A stretch of DNA of 64,000 nt from Pseudomonas sp. Irchel 3H7 (lineage in GTDB: Bacteria; Pseudomonadota; Gammaproteobacteria; Pseudomonadales; Pseudomonadaceae). Numbering within the stretch: position 1 is the stretch's first letter; each line of letters starts with the position of its first letter. The notes under the pieces were generated by a model. That model made no database searches, was not told where the DNA came from, and saw only the letters and a list, made by a program, of their open reading frames with translations. The translations under genes and the position numbers were made by a program. The DNA is taken from the NCBI RefSeq assembly GCF_900187605.1, contig NZ_FYEA01000002.1, positions 248,001 through 312,000 of the forward strand, read 5' to 3'. Positions 17,842-26,957 of the stretch are shown piece after piece.

Positions 17842-20019
17842 TCAGAACTTGTATTTGGCGGTCAGCATGTAGCTGCGCGGGTTGCCATAGTTGTCGTTGG
17901 AACCCCACGTGACATTGGAGCCGATGGCGGAGTAGTAGACGCGGTCAAAGATATTGTTCGCGTTAACCTGAAGATCCAGGTGTTTGTTGACCTCGTACCC
18001 GGCCATCAGATCAGTGACGGCGTAGCCACCCTGTTCGAGGCGGTAGCTGCCGTTATTGGCCAGGGCGACATCGTTGTACATGCGGCTCTGCCAGTAAACG
18101 TTGCCACCCACGCGCAGGTGTTGCAGCGGACCCTGGAAGCGGTACACGGTGGAGACCTTGAACAGATGCTCAGGCGTGTCGGTATCGAAACGCTGATTGT
18201 TGTTCGCCGGGTTCTCGTCCTTGATGTAGTGCGCGCGGGTGTAGGTGTAGCCGGCGCCGACCTGCCAGTTTTCGGTCAGCGCGCCTTGCAGTTCCATGTC
18301 CACGCCTTGGCTACGTACCTTGCCCGATGACCCGTAGCAGGTCAGGACCGGGCAGCCGAACTGAGTGTCGGCCTGGGTGGCGCGGCCGGTCTGGTCCATC
18401 TGGAACACCGCCAGACTGGCGTTGAGGGCGCCGTTGAAGTACTCGCCCTTGATGCCCACCTCGTAGTTTTCGCCGACGATCGGCTCGAGCACCTTGCCGC
18501 CGAGGTCCTTCTGGGTTTGCGGGGTGAAGATGTCGGTATAGCTGGCGTACACCGAGTGATGGTCGTCGAGTTTGTAGATCAGACCGGCATAGCGAGTGAC
18601 GTTACGAGTGACCTTGTAATCGCCATCGCCGGAGCGGTCATCGTAGTCGTACCAGTCGAGACGGCCGCCGAGGATCAGCGTCAGCGGATCGGCCAGGCTC
18701 AGGCGGGTGGTCAGGTACACCGCGTCCTGGGTGGTGACGTTGCGGGTTTTGCCGTCACGCACGAAATCAGGCTTGGGCGCGCCAATCGGCCAGGCCGTGG
18801 TGTACGGATCGTATTCCTTGGTGGTCGCGTCATATACGCGGTTGCTGGCGCCGACCACCAGTTCGTGGCTGCGGCCGAACGCTTCGAACGGGCCGCTGGC
18901 AAACACGTCGAGCGAGTGTTGCTTGTCGGTGTGATGGGATTGATAAGCGGTGGTTTCCAGCGGGCCCGCGTAACGCGACAGGTAAGTCCCGGAGAACTCG
19001 CCGTCGAGGGTCGAGGACGAGCCGGCGACGTGCAGTTTCCAGTCATTGTCGAAGCGATGCTCGACTTCACCGAACACGGTGTCGATTTGCAGCTTGCGGT
19101 TTTCCCAGTCGGTACCCGGGTAGGTGGAGCGGGGCAGATCGAGGTGATGGCCGTTGGTGCCAATCGGCAGGCCGCCCCAGAAATAGTTGGTTTGCTCATT
19201 CTGCCGCGAGAAGCCGAGGGTCGCGGTGGTGCTGTCGCTCAGGTCGGCTTCACCGATGGCGTAGAACAAACCATGATCGTTTTCTTCCTTGTCGCGGAAG
19301 CTGTCGGCGCCCTGGTAGGAACTGACCACGCGGCCACGCAGGGTGCCACTTTCGTTCAACGGGCTGGAGGCGTCGATCTCGCCACGGTAGTCATCCCAAC
19401 TGCCGGCGGCGCCAGTGAGGGTGACGCGTTGATCGGCGGTCGGACGTTTGCGCACCAGGTTGATCGCCGCCGAAGGGTTGCCGGCGCCGGTGACCAGGCC
19501 AGTCGCACCGCGGACGATTTCGACGCGATCGAACATCGCCAGGTTCGGTTGCACCGCCATCGAAAAGGGCGAGTAGGAACTCGGCAAGCCGTCGTACATG
19601 ATGGTGTCGATGTCGAAACCGCGTGAACTGTACGTCTGCCGCCCTGGACCGCTGGCCTGACTGAGGAACAGTCCCGGCGTGCCTTGCACCACATCGTTGA
19701 TGCTGGTCATGTTCTGGTCGTCCATGCGCTGACGGGTGATCACCGTCACCGCCTGAGGCGTTTCGCGCATGGTCAGCGACAGCTTGGTCGCCGTCCGCAT
19801 CGGGCCAGTGGTGTAAGACTGGGTGTCCTCGGTGGTGCTGCTCATCTGCGTGGCGCCGATTTCCGTCGCATCCAGTTCCAGCGTGGTCGGCGCGGTTTTT
19901 TCAGGCGTGGCGGGCGTTGTCTCGTCGGCCAGTGCCGGTGCGATGCTGGCCATGCAGATGGCGAGCGCCAACAGGTTAGGTGAACGGTTTGAACGGCGGT
20001 GAATGGTGCGAAACGACAT
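17842..20019 (-). CDS. TonB-dependent siderophore receptor, 725 aa
   Basis: The ATG at 20019 follows GGGGAAG and begins a signal peptide ending near IAPALA-DE. A plug domain occupies about residues 60-190 (RETPQAVTVITRQRMDDQN, SRGFDIDTIMYDG, VEIVRGATGLVTGAGNPSA). A 22-strand barrel ends in RSYMLTAKYKF with terminal Phe. The plug motifs match ferric-siderophore receptors of the FpvA/FoxA/FhuE branch. No STN signalling domain lies between signal peptide and plug. A Fur-like box sits about 50 bp upstream, suggesting iron repression. The siderophore is unknown; no biosynthesis genes are nearby, so a xenosiderophore is likely. Confidence 0.92.
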   Translation of the reverse strand: MSFRTIHRRSNRSPNLLALAICMASIAPALADETTPATPEKTAPTTLELDATEIGATQMSSTTEDTQSYTTGPMRTATKLSLTMRETPQAVTVITRQRMDDQNMTSINDVVQGTPGLFLSQASGPGRQTYSSRGFDIDTIMYDGLPSSYSPFSMAVQPNLAMFDRVEIVRGATGLVTGAGNPSAAINLVRKRPTADQRVTLTGAAGSWDDYRGEIDASSPLNESGTLRGRVVSSYQGADSFRDKEENDHGLFYAIGEADLSDSTTATLGFSRQNEQTNYFWGGLPIGTNGHHLDLPRSTYPGTDWENRKLQIDTVFGEVEHRFDNDWKLHVAGSSSTLDGEFSGTYLSRYAGPLETTAYQSHHTDKQHSLDVFASGPFEAFGRSHELVVGASNRVYDATTKEYDPYTTAWPIGAPKPDFVRDGKTRNVTTQDAVYLTTRLSLADPLTLILGGRLDWYDYDDRSGDGDYKVTRNVTRYAGLIYKLDDHHSVYASYTDIFTPQTQKDLGGKVLEPIVGENYEVGIKGEYFNGALNASLAVFQMDQTGRATQADTQFGCPVLTCYGSSGKVRSQGVDMELQGALTENWQVGAGYTYTRAHYIKDENPANNNQRFDTDTPEHLFKVSTVYRFQGPLQHLRVGGNVYWQSRMYNDVALANNGSYRLEQGGYAVTDLMAGYEVNKHLDLQVNANNIFDRVYYSAIGSNVTWGSNDNYGNPRSYMLTAKYKF

Positions 20020-20067
20020 CAATCTGCTTCCCCAAATGATACGAAAACGAATCCAGTGCGAGTGCGT

Positions 20068-20088
20068 GTAGGAATTATTCGCATTAGT
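20068..20088 (-). promoter_or_regulatory. Fur box-like operator
   Basis: The sequence GTAGGAATTATTCGCATTAG closely follows the Pseudomonas pattern (A/T-rich with GAATTATTC-type half sites) and lies about 50-70 bp before the start of the siderophore receptor gene. Iron-loaded Fur would repress from this position. Confidence 0.65.
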
Positions 20089-20293
20089 GTGTCAGATCAT
20101 TCCGGGTGAAGAAAGCCGTACGGCTTAGTTAGTTAACGAATTTTTCACAATTGGCTGACCGCTCTGTGGCGCGGGTTGGCGCAGAGTCGTGGTTTTTTGG
20201 GGGGCAAATGAGATGTAGCAGACCGGTCACAAAGGTCGGTGACCGGCGCTGCTGAGGGGCGTGCTCAGTGGGTGAATATGACGAACAGGGTTG

Positions 20294-21133
20294 TCAGTTT
20301 AAATCGCTGGCGTCGTGTCGCTCGGGCACTTGAGTCGCTTCATCGCCCCACGTGCGATTGACGCGTTGCCCACGAATGACTGCCGGCCGTTTGGCGATGT
20401 CTTCGGCCCAGCGCTGCACATGCGTGTATTCGTGCGCCGCGAGAAACTCGGCGGCGGAATAAACGTTGTTGCGCACCAGTTGCCCGTACCACGGCCAGAC
20501 CGCGATGTCGGCGATGGTGTAGCTGTCGCCGGCCAAGTAGGCGCTTTCGGCCAGGCGCCGATCGAGCACATCCAGTTGGCGCTTGGCTTCCATGGTGAAG
20601 CGGTTGATCGGATACTCCATCTTTTCCGGCGCATAGGCATAGAAATGCCCGAAACCACCGCCCAGGTACGGCGCGGCGCCCATTTGCCAGAACAGCCAAT
20701 TCAAGGTTTCGGTGCGGCCAGCCGGGTCTTTCGGCAGGAAGGCGCCGAACTTTTCGGCCAGATACAGCAGGATCGAACCGGATTCGAACACACGAATCGG
20801 CGGCTCAACGCTCCGGTCCAGCAGCGCCGGGATTTTCGAGTTGGGGTTGATCTCGACAAAACCGCTGGAGAACTGATCACCTTCGCCAATGCGAATCAGC
20901 CAGGCATCGTATTCGGCAGCGCTGTGTCCCAGCGCTAGCAGCTCTTCCAGCAGAATCGTGACTTTGACGCCGTTGGGCGTGGCCAGCGAGTAGAGCTGCA
21001 GCGGATGTTTGCCGACTGGCAGCGTCTTGTCATGGGTGGGGCCGGCAATCGGTCGATTGATACTGGCGAACTGTCCTCCTGACGGGGCTTCGTTTTTCCA
21101 GACCTGGGGCGGAACATACGGCGCTTTGCTCAT
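20294..21133 (-). CDS. yghU: Glutathione-dependent disulfide-bond oxidoreductase YghU
   Basis: The 279-aa protein matches the YghU branch of nu-class glutathione transferases: GKHPLQLYSLATPNGVKVTILLEEL (thioredoxin-like N-domain, here described in part), NPNSKIPALLD, FESGSILLYLAEKFG, and the helical C-domain with GGGFGHFYAYAPEKMEYPINRF. YghU uses two glutathione molecules for disulfide reductase activity. The length is close to E. coli YghU (about 288 aa). It is encoded alone and is followed by no T-rich terminator on the minus strand. Confidence 0.9.
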   Translation of the reverse strand: MSKAPYVPPQVWKNEAPSGGQFASINRPIAGPTHDKTLPVGKHPLQLYSLATPNGVKVTILLEELLALGHSAAEYDAWLIRIGEGDQFSSGFVEINPNSKIPALLDRSVEPPIRVFESGSILLYLAEKFGAFLPKDPAGRTETLNWLFWQMGAAPYLGGGFGHFYAYAPEKMEYPINRFTMEAKRQLDVLDRRLAESAYLAGDSYTIADIAVWPWYGQLVRNNVYSAAEFLAAHEYTHVQRWAEDIAKRPAVIRGQRVNRTWGDEATQVPERHDASDLN

Positions 21134-21244
21134 CTAAGGGGCCTCTTCGTTGGCAAGTGGAAAAAATACCTCGCTGATAAGAGACAGGACACCACAGAAC
21201 TCGCTGTGTAATCCAGAGGTCGCCAGGCCAAATGTCCCCTGCAT

Positions 21245-21865
21245 TCAAGACTGGCCAATCCCCGGAATCAATAAACATGCGGCAAGGCCAATCAGGGCGG
21301 TGCCAATCACCCGGTCAATGACTCGCTGTTTTTCCAGCATGCGGCGGCGCAATCCCTCTGTGGAGAAGAACAACGCGACCAGACTGAACCACAGCCAGTG
21401 GGCCAGCGACATAAACAATCCGTACGCGAAGTTAATGGCGAGCGAGCTACCGGCCTGAACAAACTGGCTGTATGCCGCGACGACAAACAGCATGGTTTTC
21501 GGATTCAGTGCATTGGTCAGAAAACCGCTGCGAAACACCGCCCAGGCTGAGGGGGCCGAGCCGCCAGCGTCCGCAAACGTCATCACCGAGGTATTGGTAA
21601 AAGATTTGATGCCCAGATAAACCAGGTATCCGCCGCCCAGCAGTTTCATCGCCATAAACAACAAGGGCGACTGCGTGATGATCACGGCCACGCCAAACAC
21701 TGTGTAGAGCACATGAACCTGCACGCCACAGGCGATGCCCAGCGCCGCCATCAAGCCACTGCGTCGCCCGAACGCGTAACTGTTGCGGGTGACCATGGCA
21801 AAGTCCGGGCCAGGGCTGATCACCGCCAACATCGTGATGGCGATCATCAGAAACAACTCATTCAT
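21245..21865 (-). CDS. LysE family translocator, 206 aa
   Basis: A six-helix exporter beginning MNELFLMIAITMLAVISPGPDFAMVTRNS with the SPGPDF motif, and the usual FLTNALNPKTMLF loop. The ATG at 21865 is chosen over 21871 because GGAGA lies six bases upstream of it. It is divergent from a LysR gene 166 bp away, the common arrangement in which the LysR protein senses an amino acid and activates the exporter. The substrate is not predictable. Confidence 0.87.
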   Translation of the reverse strand: MNELFLMIAITMLAVISPGPDFAMVTRNSYAFGRRSGLMAALGIACGVQVHVLYTVFGVAVIITQSPLLFMAMKLLGGGYLVYLGIKSFTNTSVMTFADAGGSAPSAWAVFRSGFLTNALNPKTMLFVVAAYSQFVQAGSSLAINFAYGLFMSLAHWLWFSLVALFFSTEGLRRRMLEKQRVIDRVIGTALIGLAACLLIPGIGQS

Positions 21866-22031
21866 CAACATTCTCCATTCATTATTTGCGCTACGTTAAC
21901 TCACAGATGTCGCGCTGCATGACGCGACCAGGATCGTGATCAGTACGGCGTTTGGCGCGAATGATGAAGAATTTTCGTCTGCAGAAAAAACGATTTATAG
22001 TCGCGTAAATCTGTGAGAAATCGTCGTCTAT

Positions 22032-22907
22032 ATGAACTTGCCTCCATTGGCTGCCTTTCGTTTTTTCAACACCGCCGCGCAGACCCAGAGTTTCGTCAAA
22101 GCCGCGCAACAGTTGCACGTCACTCACGGCGCGGTGAGCCGTCAGGTGCGTTTGCTGGAGGAGGCGATCGGGGTCGAGTTGTTTGAACGGCGCAACCGGG
22201 CGATCTTTCTCAATCAGGCCGGTCGCCTGTTGTTCGAGGTCACTCGACCGATGTTCGAGCAGTTGGAAGGGGTGGTTTATCGTTTGCAGCAAGAGCGCCA
22301 TGACGATGTGCTGGTGGTGTCTTGCGAGCCGACCATCGCCATGAAATGGCTGATCCCGCGTCTGCCCGACTTTCACCGCAGCCACCCGCACATTCAGGTG
22401 CAACTGCTGACTGCCGGAGGGCCGATCGACTTCGCCCGTTCAGGTGCTGACCTGGCGATCCGCCGAGACGATTTTCACTGGGATGAATCGGTTCATGCCG
22501 TGACGATTTGCCAGGAGTGGATAGGCCCGGTTTGCCTGCCCTCGAAAAAGCCCGAGTCCGCTGATTTGCGCGGCGCCTGCCTGTTACGCAGCAAAACGCG
22601 TCCGCTGGCATGGGACAACTGGCTGCGGCTTGTCGGCCAAGGCGTACCGGACGGCAGTCGCGTCGACTACGAACATTTCTATCTGTGCATCCAAGCGGCA
22701 TTGGCCGGCCAGGGCATCGGCATGGCGTCTTTTCTGATGGTGCAAAGTGAGCTGGAGTCCGGGCAATTGATCGCACCGTTCGGTTTTACGCAGGACGGAT
22801 CGACTTACTGCCTGCTATCGCCACGGCCGTTCGAAAACTGCGCCAACAGCACCGCCTTCCGAGTGTGGCTGACTGAAGCGATGAGTGTGTGCCGTTCTCA
22901 TCGCTGA
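22032..22907 (+). CDS. LysR family regulator (GcvA-like), probably of the adjacent LysE gene
   Basis: The 291-aa protein begins MNLPPLAAFRFFNTAAQTQSF with an HTH at about residues 20-40 (KAAQQLHVTHGAVSRQVRLLE). The effector domain includes PTIAMKWLIPRLPDFHRSHP and DLAIRRDD, as in GcvA-type members. Divergent transcription from the LysE exporter suggests autoregulation and control of that gene, which is inference from position. Confidence 0.85.
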   Translation: MNLPPLAAFRFFNTAAQTQSFVKAAQQLHVTHGAVSRQVRLLEEAIGVELFERRNRAIFLNQAGRLLFEVTRPMFEQLEGVVYRLQQERHDDVLVVSCEPTIAMKWLIPRLPDFHRSHPHIQVQLLTAGGPIDFARSGADLAIRRDDFHWDESVHAVTICQEWIGPVCLPSKKPESADLRGACLLRSKTRPLAWDNWLRLVGQGVPDGSRVDYEHFYLCIQAALAGQGIGMASFLMVQSELESGQLIAPFGFTQDGSTYCLLSPRPFENCANSTAFRVWLTEAMSVCRSHR

Positions 22908-22966
22908 CCTCCTGAACAGAGCTGCTGCAACGAACCTGTTAACGCCTGGCGCACAATCAGCTCAAC

Positions 22967-23377
22967 TCAGCGCTGCGGCCATTGATCCTTGATTTCAAAC
23001 CACGGCGCCTTCGACGTCACTTCGACGTGTTGCTGTTTTTCGCTGGTGAACGTTGTGTCCAGCGTGCCCAGCGCGACCGAAATCCATTCCCTGTGCTCAC
23101 CCTCATCACGCGCCCAGAACAGTGACGAGCCGCAGTGCGAGCAGAACTGGCGCTGTACCGCTTCAGAAGAACGGTAAGACTTGACTTGATCGGCCCCCGC
23201 CAGCAATTCCAGATTCTGGCGCAGCACGCTGCCATAGCTGGCAAATGCCGCACCATGGCTTTTGCGGCACTGGCTGCAGTGGCAGTGCGAAAGTGCTTTG
23301 GGCCGTGAGCGAATCTGGTATTTCACCGTACCGCACAGGCAACTGCCCCGGAAGGTTTGAGGGGAGGGCGTGAGCAT
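22967..23377 (-). CDS. GFA family zinc protein, 136 aa
   Basis: This is a CENP-V/GFA-type protein. Zinc ligands are visible as CLC (13, 15), HCHCSQC (32, 34, 37) and FCSHC (79, 82). The family takes its name from glutathione-dependent formaldehyde-activating enzyme, but most members have no proven reaction. The start codon lies 2 bp after the stop of the hydrolase gene, with AAGGA inside that gene's last codons, so the two are translationally close and probably one operon. Confidence 0.85.
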   Translation of the reverse strand: MLTPSPQTFRGSCLCGTVKYQIRSRPKALSHCHCSQCRKSHGAAFASYGSVLRQNLELLAGADQVKSYRSSEAVQRQFCSHCGSSLFWARDEGEHREWISVALGTLDTTFTSEKQQHVEVTSKAPWFEIKDQWPQR

Positions 23378-23379
23378 TA

Positions 23380-24456
23380 TTATTGGGAGTCCTTAAAAGT
23401 GATGGCGTGTTTCAGGCTGTCGGGTGACTGCGCCAGAAACCCGGTAATCAGGGAAATCACTTGCTGCTGAATCACCGCGCGTGGACGGCCACCCTCGCCA
23501 TCGGTGCAGATGATGCTGTCGCCCGGTACGTCTTTGTCGAGTATGGCCACGGCGCCAGGTTTGCAAATCGCCATAAAGGTGAAATGGCTGGCGTCGCTGA
23601 TCTCGACGAAGCGCGATGAGGTTTTCGGCAGGCGTTTGGCGAGGTCGACGGATTCCAGTTGCGCGGGCAGTTCTTTCGACGGTACGCCGGCGGCGATCAC
23701 CAGGATCGGTACGGGGTAGGTCGCCAGGCTTGCATCGGTCATCCCGCGTGACAGGCCCAGGTCCAGTGACACCACGGCAGTGATGCGCTTGTCACGCCAA
23801 TCGGCGGCGAGCTGAGATTTCGATTGCGCCGTGCTTTCAGTGTTCATCTGTTGATACGCCGTGCAACTGATCAATTGCGTTTGGACTTTGCAGTCGTCAG
23901 CAAAGCGCTTGGGGTCGAAGCGCGCGCCGCCGCTTTCCAGCACCGTCCAGCCACCGAGAGAATGGCCGATAACGGCAATTCGATCCTTGGCCACCGTACC
24001 GAATTTACCCGGTTGCGCCGTTACCGCATCAATGGCACGGCTGAGGTCAACGGGGCGTTGCCACAGTTGCGCTGCTGCTTGCGGGCTGCGATCGCGGCTG
24101 GTAGTGCCGGGATGGTTGACCGCGGCGACGATGTAACCCTGATGGGCCAGCGCACTGGCCAGCCACGTCTGGTTGATCCAGCTGCCGCCGTTGCCGTGGG
24201 AAATCACCACCAATGGATGCTCACCCTTGGCGGCTGGGGCGTCGAGCACGGCAGGGGCGCCGACGAAGACCGGGTTGTCACCGAACAATTGGGGCGTCGC
24301 ATCCGTGGTCGCACTCGGGTACCAGACGACCATTTCCAGCGGGCGCTCGTTGCGCGGGTCGGCCAGCGTGGCGTACTGGAAACCGACGGGTCGGGTATCA
24401 GCGAATACGTGGCTGCTCAAGCAGATCAGTAGCAAGGCGCCGAGAGACTTTTTCAT
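23380..24456 (-). CDS. Secreted alpha/beta hydrolase (PAF-acetylhydrolase/dienelactone hydrolase type)
   Basis: The 358-aa precursor has a signal peptide (MKKSLGALLLICLSSHVFA). The hydrolase core shows the oxyanion stretch SHGNGG near 87-91, nucleophile Ser166 in GHSLGGW, and a late His in SDASHFTF. The sequence resembles the platelet-activating-factor acetylhydrolase-like lipoprotein or dienelactone hydrolase group. The start at 24456 follows GGAAG; the frame extends upstream without a plausible N-terminus. It leads a two-gene operon with the GFA protein. Confidence 0.82.
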   Translation of the reverse strand: MKKSLGALLLICLSSHVFADTRPVGFQYATLADPRNERPLEMVVWYPSATTDATPQLFGDNPVFVGAPAVLDAPAAKGEHPLVVISHGNGGSWINQTWLASALAHQGYIVAAVNHPGTTSRDRSPQAAAQLWQRPVDLSRAIDAVTAQPGKFGTVAKDRIAVIGHSLGGWTVLESGGARFDPKRFADDCKVQTQLISCTAYQQMNTESTAQSKSQLAADWRDKRITAVVSLDLGLSRGMTDASLATYPVPILVIAAGVPSKELPAQLESVDLAKRLPKTSSRFVEISDASHFTFMAICKPGAVAILDKDVPGDSIICTDGEGGRPRAVIQQQVISLITGFLAQSPDSLKHAITFKDSQ

Positions 24457-24544
24457 TGTTGTTATCTTCCGTGATGGGCCGAATGGGCGAGGTGAACTTT
24501 GCCCGATTTCGCGCGCTTCAGCGAGCCTCTTTGATCCCTGCGTC

Positions 24545-25471
24545 TTAAACATTTTCCATCGGCCAGCGCGTGGCCAGATGCGCTGTCAGATAGTCCAGAA
24601 AGGCTTTGACCTTCGGCGTCATCGCCGCGCGTTCCTGTACGCAGGCGTAGATGTCCATCGGCTCGACAGCGGAGTGGGTGGCGTCGCTGTGTTCAAACAG
24701 CGGCACCAATTGCCCGCTCGCCAGATAAGGTGCCGCGACAAACTCCGCCAGCCGGGTGACCCCGGCGCCGTGGACCGCCATTTGCGCCAATGCATCGATG
24801 TCATCACTGACGGCGGTGGCATTGATCGGGGCATCGAAACGCCGGCCGTCGCGAGTAAAACTCCAGCGCAGAAAACGCCCGTCCAAGGGATAACGAAAGG
24901 CCAGGCAAGCGTGGTTTTGCAGGTCGTCTGGTGATTGCGGGCGACCGGCGCGTTGTAGATAGGCCGGCGCGGCGCACATGACGAAGGGCAGTGAAACGAT
25001 CTTGCGCGCGACGATGCCGTCCTCCAGTTGCGGTTTGATCCGCAGGCTCAGATCGATGCCGTCCTGGATGTGGTTGATCTTGCCATTGGTGGTCGAGAGT
25101 TCGATGAGCAGACGCGGATGCCGAGCAGCGAAACCGGCGATCAGCGAGGCCAGCACATGGCGGCCGAACGCAGACGTCGACGCGATACTCAAGCGGCCCT
25201 GCAACTCGGTTTCATCGCTGCTGATCGAGCTTTGCGCGGCTTCCAGGTCCGCCGCAATACGGCGAACTTTCTCGTAGTAAACCGCGCCGTTTTCGGTCAG
25301 CGCCATGCTGCGCGTGGTGCGCTGCAACAGGCGCACGCCGAGATGCGCCTCCAGCCGATTGATCGTCTGGCTCACCGCCGCCGCGCTCACGCCCAAGGTC
25401 TTGGCGGCGCCGACAATCGAGCCGGCTTCAACCACTTTGATAAAGCTGGCAATCGCCGCTAACAGATTCAT
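24545..25471 (-). CDS. LysR family transcriptional regulator, 308 aa
   Basis: It begins MNLLAAIASFIKVVEAGSI with HTH GAAKTLGVSAAAVSQTINRLE, and ends in an effector domain (RLSIASTSAFGRHVLASLIAGF, GIDLSLRI). The type is the AaeR/PgrR-like branch. It lies upstream of the hydrolase/GFA genes on the same strand and divergent from a DUF2798 gene. Either could be the target. Confidence 0.87.
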   Translation of the reverse strand: MNLLAAIASFIKVVEAGSIVGAAKTLGVSAAAVSQTINRLEAHLGVRLLQRTTRSMALTENGAVYYEKVRRIAADLEAAQSSISSDETELQGRLSIASTSAFGRHVLASLIAGFAARHPRLLIELSTTNGKINHIQDGIDLSLRIKPQLEDGIVARKIVSLPFVMCAAPAYLQRAGRPQSPDDLQNHACLAFRYPLDGRFLRWSFTRDGRRFDAPINATAVSDDIDALAQMAVHGAGVTRLAEFVAAPYLASGQLVPLFEHSDATHSAVEPMDIYACVQERAAMTPKVKAFLDYLTAHLATRWPMENV

Positions 25472-25594
25472 CCATGTCCCGCTGAGGGTTTATTCGTAAG
25501 TTCTGCTTTATAAAGTACCTGCGGTTGAGCGTCTAGTTGCAGCCGGAGGGCTTTGCTAACGTGCGGTCTCCCTGTCAATGGATGGAAACGCCTT

Positions 25595-25870
25595 ATGAAT
25601 CAACCAACAAATTCCGAAGCCATGATCCTTGGCCGTCGAAAGCTGTCGCCGCGCGCCACGCCTTATGTGTTTGCGTTGTACATGGCGACGATCATGGCGT
25701 TTCTGATGTCGCTGGTGATCACTGCCGCCAACTCCGGCATTGATAATGATTACCTGGGTAATGCCTTGCACGCCTACAAGCTGGCGATGCCTGCGGCGTT
25801 CCTGTGCATCCTCATCGTGCGGCCGATCGTGATCAAACTGGTCGCGTGGACAGTGCATCCGCATTGTTGA
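25595..25870 (+). CDS. DUF2798 membrane protein, 91 aa
   Basis: The protein starts MNQPTNSEAMILGRRKLSPR and has two hydrophobic helices: YVFALYMATIMAFLMSLVI and LAMPAAFLCILIVRPIVIKL. The RPIVxKLV end is typical for DUF2798 inner-membrane proteins. The role is unknown. It is divergent from the LysR gene at 25,471, so regulation by that protein is likely. A REP pair follows. Confidence 0.8.
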   Translation: MNQPTNSEAMILGRRKLSPRATPYVFALYMATIMAFLMSLVITAANSGIDNDYLGNALHAYKLAMPAAFLCILIVRPIVIKLVAWTVHPHC

Positions 25871-25898
25871 AACCGCCACGTCAGCAGTGATTGTTCTG

Positions 25899-25975
25899 AC
25901 GTCTTCGCGAGCAGGCTCGCCCCACATTGGAACTCAATTCCGGGTGGCAGCGAGCCTGCTCGCGAATGGCCTCAC
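25899..25975. repeat. REP-type inverted pair
   Basis: TTCGCGAGCAGGCTCGCCCC near 25,903 and the inverted CAGCGAGCCTGCTCGCGAAT near 25,949 form a pair around a short spacer, between the convergent DUF2798 and APH genes. It is the same family as the pairs near 5.75 and 49.9 kb. Confidence 0.82.
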
Positions 25976-26001
25976 CGCCAACCTGTAGGTCTTGTGGGGT
26001 C

Positions 26002-26772
26002 TCAGAAAAATTCATCGAGCAACTGATAAAAGGCGATCCGCTGCTGATCCGGCTCCACGCCATACACCTCGAAAAACAAGGGCAGCCACTGCTCGCCGAG
26101 GTTGTCCGTGATGCTGTGCGCAGCCAACGCCAAATCCTGATAACGATCGGCAACGCCCAGGCGTCCGCAGTCGACAAACCCGCTGAAACGACCATTGGCA
26201 GCGAGCAGGTTGGGCAGGCACGCATCGCCATGAGTCACCACCAGATCCTCGTGCGCCGGGCGTGTGGCGAGCAACTGCTCGAACACTTCCTCGGCGGATT
26301 GTCCGAGGCGCGAGTCGTCGAAGTCTTCTTCATCGATCAGCCCGGCGAGCAGGTGTTCGCGGGCCCGTGTGATCTTCTGCTCCAGGCAATGATCGAACGG
26401 GCAACTGTCGATCGCGACCGCATGCAGTGCGCGCAACGCCTGGGCTGCGAGCGTGACGATCTGCTGCGGCGAGAGGTGCTCGCTGCTGGCCAGATCGCGA
26501 CCGGCCACGGCGGTCATCAACAGCCAGTTGTGTTGCGCTTGTGTGGTGGTGTCGAGCACTCGCGGCGCCGGCAAATCCTGAGTCGTCATCCAGCGTAACC
26601 GCTGCACTTCACCGGGCAACTCGCCCCAGGTCATCACCTGTTCGGTTTTGACGAATTGCGGCGCAGCCCCGGCAGGCGTGATCCGCCATACATCAGCGCG
26701 CGATTCGCCAATGGTCTGCTGTTCAATGGCCGCACCGGCAAATTGGCTGCGCCATGCTGCTGGGAAATCCAT
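26002..26772 (-). CDS. APH(3')-II-type aminoglycoside phosphotransferase
   Basis: The 256-aa kinase carries the catalytic HGDACLPN at residues 181-188, the metal-binding DCGRLGVADRYQDLALA from 201, and a C-terminus QQRIAFYQLLDEFF, closely matching the APH(3')-II group. Enzymes of this group transfer phosphate from ATP to the 3'-hydroxyl of kanamycin and neomycin. The length is typical. Start 26772 follows AAGGA. Its setting (no integron or insertion sequence nearby, REP downstream) indicates a resident chromosomal gene. Actual resistance depends on expression, which cannot be judged here. Confidence 0.88.
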   Translation of the reverse strand: MDFPAAWRSQFAGAAIEQQTIGESRADVWRITPAGAAPQFVKTEQVMTWGELPGEVQRLRWMTTQDLPAPRVLDTTTQAQHNWLLMTAVAGRDLASSEHLSPQQIVTLAAQALRALHAVAIDSCPFDHCLEQKITRAREHLLAGLIDEEDFDDSRLGQSAEEVFEQLLATRPAHEDLVVTHGDACLPNLLAANGRFSGFVDCGRLGVADRYQDLALAAHSITDNLGEQWLPLFFEVYGVEPDQQRIAFYQLLDEFF

Positions 26773-26957
26773 GTCTTTTGTCCTTGTCATTATCGATGTG
26801 CGCATTGTGCCGCTCTGGCGGTTTTGTTCGCAAACAAGGATCGGCGCGCAGAAATCCATCGAAACTTCGCCAACGCCCCGAGTGTCCAGACCCTTACACC
26901 TCCCGGCGGATGTGCTGCCGGGACAGCTCCATGCAGCGGAGAAAGACGAGGATCGAG

